NCBI GenBank assembly: GCA_910586175.1
Contig: CAJUIJ010000128.1
Location: forward strand, 1-7,138
Source: an uncultured Muribaculaceae bacterium
Lineage (GTDB): Bacteria > Bacteroidota > Bacteroidia > Bacteroidales > Muribaculaceae
Length of the DNA stretch: 7,138 nucleotides
Direction of reading: 5' to 3'
The position numbers and the translations under genes are program-made. Every line of letters starts with the position of its first letter. Positions within the stretch are counted from its first letter, which is position 1. The notes under the pieces are model-generated. The model had not been told where the DNA came from, ran no database searches, and saw only the letters and a list, made by a program, of their open reading frames with translations. This document shows, one piece after another, positions 5,495 to 7,138 of the stretch.

Positions 5495-6700
5495 TTATTT
5501 AGGTGGCTGCCAAAACAAAACATCGTTCGAGACACATTTCGATCTTGTATAATCGGGCTTAAAGTCCTCGGGAACAAGAATAACATAATTCCGCTTTGCG
5601 TATGGATGGATATTAACATCTTCGGCTCCAAATCCATTAAAGCAATTGGCTTCTAAGGCATATAAATTCTTCGTCATATAGTAATCAAGATACCACGCTT
5701 TATCAGTATCTGAGTCATAATGATTCGCTTCAGGATTAAGTACCATAGGTTCATTGGAGATTAATTTTGCACGGACTTCGTTCAACCCGAGTAAATTTCC
5801 GGCTTCATCAGTAATCCAGGCATTGAATGAAGGATCCATCCATATCCACTTATTCAGTTGTGAGGACCAAACAGCATTTATAACATGACAATCGTTTTCC
5901 ATAACCTTAGGATAGCATGTTATGTATCTTGAAGGAATGCCCATTGAAAGCAGGCATTCATTAAGAAGCATCGCCATACCTCTACAATTTAGTGTACCTT
6001 TACCGTTTGCACAAGAATCAACAAACACCAAACCATTCATAGGCTGCGGATTACCTTTCGACCCATTATGTTGGATGTAATTATGTACGAATGTGGTGAG
6101 ATTTTTGATTTTTGAAATTTCATCACCGATTCCTGCAATGCTATCAAGATTTAACCGGTTTCTCAATTCTACAAGTTTTTCTGTATTTGCCGGCTCATAT
6201 ACAAAAGAGAGCGAGTCTACCACCTCTTCGTTGTATGGCTTAGCATTTTGTAAGATTACTTGAAAATCGTAATCTTTCATTTTATCGAGCCAGGCTTGAA
6301 AATATTTGTTGCCACGAAGTGGATCCAGATCAGTGTCTTTAAGAGCATGCTTATATTCATGCCATCCTAATGCCGTAGCTGCTTGGAGAGAAGAAATTGC
6401 AGCTATGGTATCTCCACATAGAGATTGATAGCAAGCGATGTCGTAAAGTAGAGTTTTTTCCAATCCAAAGGGCTTGATGAAATTATCATCAAACAGCGAT
6501 AGTTTCGCGAGAGCTTCCATATCCGCATTTAGTGCACCATTATAGTCTTTGGCTTCGCGCAAAGAATGAACCTTGTCAATTAATGGGAGAATCTCACGCT
6601 GAAGATCATCTTGGGTATTATAAGACTGTGCGAAAGCTAATTTCGGACAGACACACAATACCATAAAACCGATGTAATATATTAACTTATTCATTGCCAT
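5495..6700 (-). CDS. Secreted transglutaminase-like domain protein with N-terminal helical repeat region
   Basis: This is a 401-residue exported protein. Residues 1-24 are a signal peptide with a typical cleavage site (AFA, then QS). Residues about 30-145 are helical and TPR-like, ending in DLDPLRGNKYFQAWLDKM (124-141), a motif seen at the end of TPR stretches in Bacteroidota proteins. The transglutaminase-like core (about 165-300) keeps its triad: C239 in LNCRGMAMLLNECL, H272 in DCHVINAVW and D289 in WIWMDPSFNAW. Proteins with this papain-like fold are proteases, peptide amidases or crosslinking enzymes; the presence of all three residues suggests an active enzyme, but the substrate is not predictable. 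It should act in the periplasm or on the surface. ATG 6700 and ATG 6694 (Met3) are equally plausible starts. No convincing -7 box was found upstream, so it could be transcribed with the small gene ending at 6796. It has its own terminator. Confidence 0.83.
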   Translation of the reverse strand: MAMNKLIYYIGFMVLCVCPKLAFAQSYNTQDDLQREILPLIDKVHSLREAKDYNGALNADMEALAKLSLFDDNFIKPFGLEKTLLYDIACYQSLCGDTIAAISSLQAATALGWHEYKHALKDTDLDPLRGNKYFQAWLDKMKDYDFQVILQNAKPYNEEVVDSLSFVYEPANTEKLVELRNRLNLDSIAGIGDEISKIKNLTTFVHNYIQHNGSKGNPQPMNGLVFVDSCANGKGTLNCRGMAMLLNECLLSMGIPSRYITCYPKVMENDCHVINAVWSSQLNKWIWMDPSFNAWITDEAGNLLGLNEVRAKLISNEPMVLNPEANHYDSDTDKAWYLDYYMTKNLYALEANCFNGFGAEDVNIHPYAKRNYVILVPEDFKPDYTRSKCVSNDVLFWQPPK

Positions 6701-6795
6701 AGTTTATTTGTGGAGATTGACAGAATTTTAAACGAGTTACCTAAGGAAGCGAGTGTATTATGGGCTTCGAGAGTTTATAACCGGTGGGTAATACT
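6701..6795. other. Short intergenic gap, no clear promoter or terminator
   Basis: Only a weak 5-bp stem (GAAGC 6746-6750 with GCTTC 6764-6768) is visible, without a T-tract on either side. No TAnnTTTG box was found on the minus strand, so the genes on either side may share a transcript. Confidence 0.4.
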
Positions 6796-7138
6796 TTATG
6801 GCACCAGAAGTTTATATCCACTCAGCTGATTGGCTATATCGGTCAATTTGATTGGCACATTGACTTGCTGTCCGTTGAGTGTCAGCGTTACTGAGGTATT
6901 ATTAAACACCTTCATTTTCTTGAATGTCATAGTTATAGACATTCGATTACCCTCTTGTGTTGTAACCATCGATGTGGCATCATAGGTCTTACCATCGTTA
7001 TTGAACTTGGCACAACATGTTTCTGACCCGGATTTATAATTGTTGTCAACAATTACTATTGTGGTCTTGCCATTATTGTTATCCAGATGCGAGAACAGGA
7101 ATTTTGCGTTTGCATTGACAGCAACGGCAGTGCAAATC
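6796..7138 (-). CDS. C-terminal part of a small exported hypothetical protein, cut by the right edge
   Basis: An open minus-strand frame of 114 codons runs from the window's right edge to TAA at 6796-6798; the start codon lies outside. The visible N-terminus, ICTAVAVNANAKFLFSHLD, looks like the end of a signal peptide with cleavage after ANA, so only a few residues are probably missing and the whole protein would be roughly 120-130 residues. The rest alternates polar and hydrophobic residues (TTIVIVDNN, MSITMTFKKMKVF, SVTLTLNGQQVNVPIKL), which suggests a beta-sheet domain of about 100 residues with one Cys-Cys pair. No family was recognised. It ends 95 bases before the transglutaminase-like gene in the same direction; the two exported products may be co-expressed. 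Confidence 0.7.
   Translation of the reverse strand, partial: ICTAVAVNANAKFLFSHLDNNNGKTTIVIVDNNYKSGSETCCAKFNNDGKTYDATSMVTTQEGNRMSITMTFKKMKVFNNTSVTLTLNGQQVNVPIKLTDIANQLSGYKLLVP

Overview
The window looks like a chromosomal segment of a Bacteroidota genome, most likely order Bacteroidales. The grounds are AT-rich non-coding DNA, promoters with the TAnnTTTG -7 box instead of a sigma70 -10 box, few Shine-Dalgarno sequences, and families common in that phylum (DUF3667 zinc-ribbon membrane protein, secreted transglutaminase-like protein with a helical repeat N-terminus, NosR-like flavoprotein). A genus cannot be assigned from this sequence; a Muribaculaceae-type gut commensal would fit but is a guess.

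Layout. (1) Bases 1-504, plus strand: the 3' part of a CPBP-family intramembrane protease gene, interrupted by one in-frame TAA at 307-309. All three catalytic motifs are still present, split by the stop. (2) Bases 505-670: a dense block of three consecutive inverted repeats. The last overlaps the probable promoter of the next operon. (3) Bases 671-2123, plus: a complete type IV toxin-antitoxin module, AbiEi antitoxin/repressor followed by AbiEii nucleotidyltransferase toxin, with a 17-base overlap. (4) Bases 2124-2441: a leader region with a good -7 box, then a DUF3667 membrane protein to 3260. (5) A bidirectional terminator at 3266-3308 separates it from a convergent minus-strand cluster. 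(6) Minus strand, 5418 down to 3317: a promoter, a small Asp/Cys-rich protein, a NosR-like membrane flavoprotein with a flavinylation motif and two CX3CP iron-sulfur motifs, and a membrane-anchored nitroreductase-family protein only 2 bases downstream. (7) Minus strand, 6700-5495: a secreted transglutaminase-like protein with its own intrinsic terminator at 5422-5468. (8) Minus strand, right edge to 6796: the end of a small exported protein of unknown function.

How the parts may work together. The AbiE pair is a defence or stability module whose antitoxin probably represses its own promoter through the 606-656 inverted repeat. The most interesting group is the minus-strand set from 5383 to 3317. 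The NosR-like protein has what is needed to pass electrons through the membrane to a covalently bound FMN outside the cytoplasm. The adjacent nitroreductase-fold protein has an N-terminal anchor that could place it on the same side, where it could be the electron acceptor. The tiny Asp/Cys/His-rich protein in front has no recognised function and looks like a possible metal binder. That this trio is a functional redox unit is inference from spacing, orientation, and the single recognisable promoter and terminator.

No tRNA, rRNA, CRISPR array, insertion sequence or origin was recognised.
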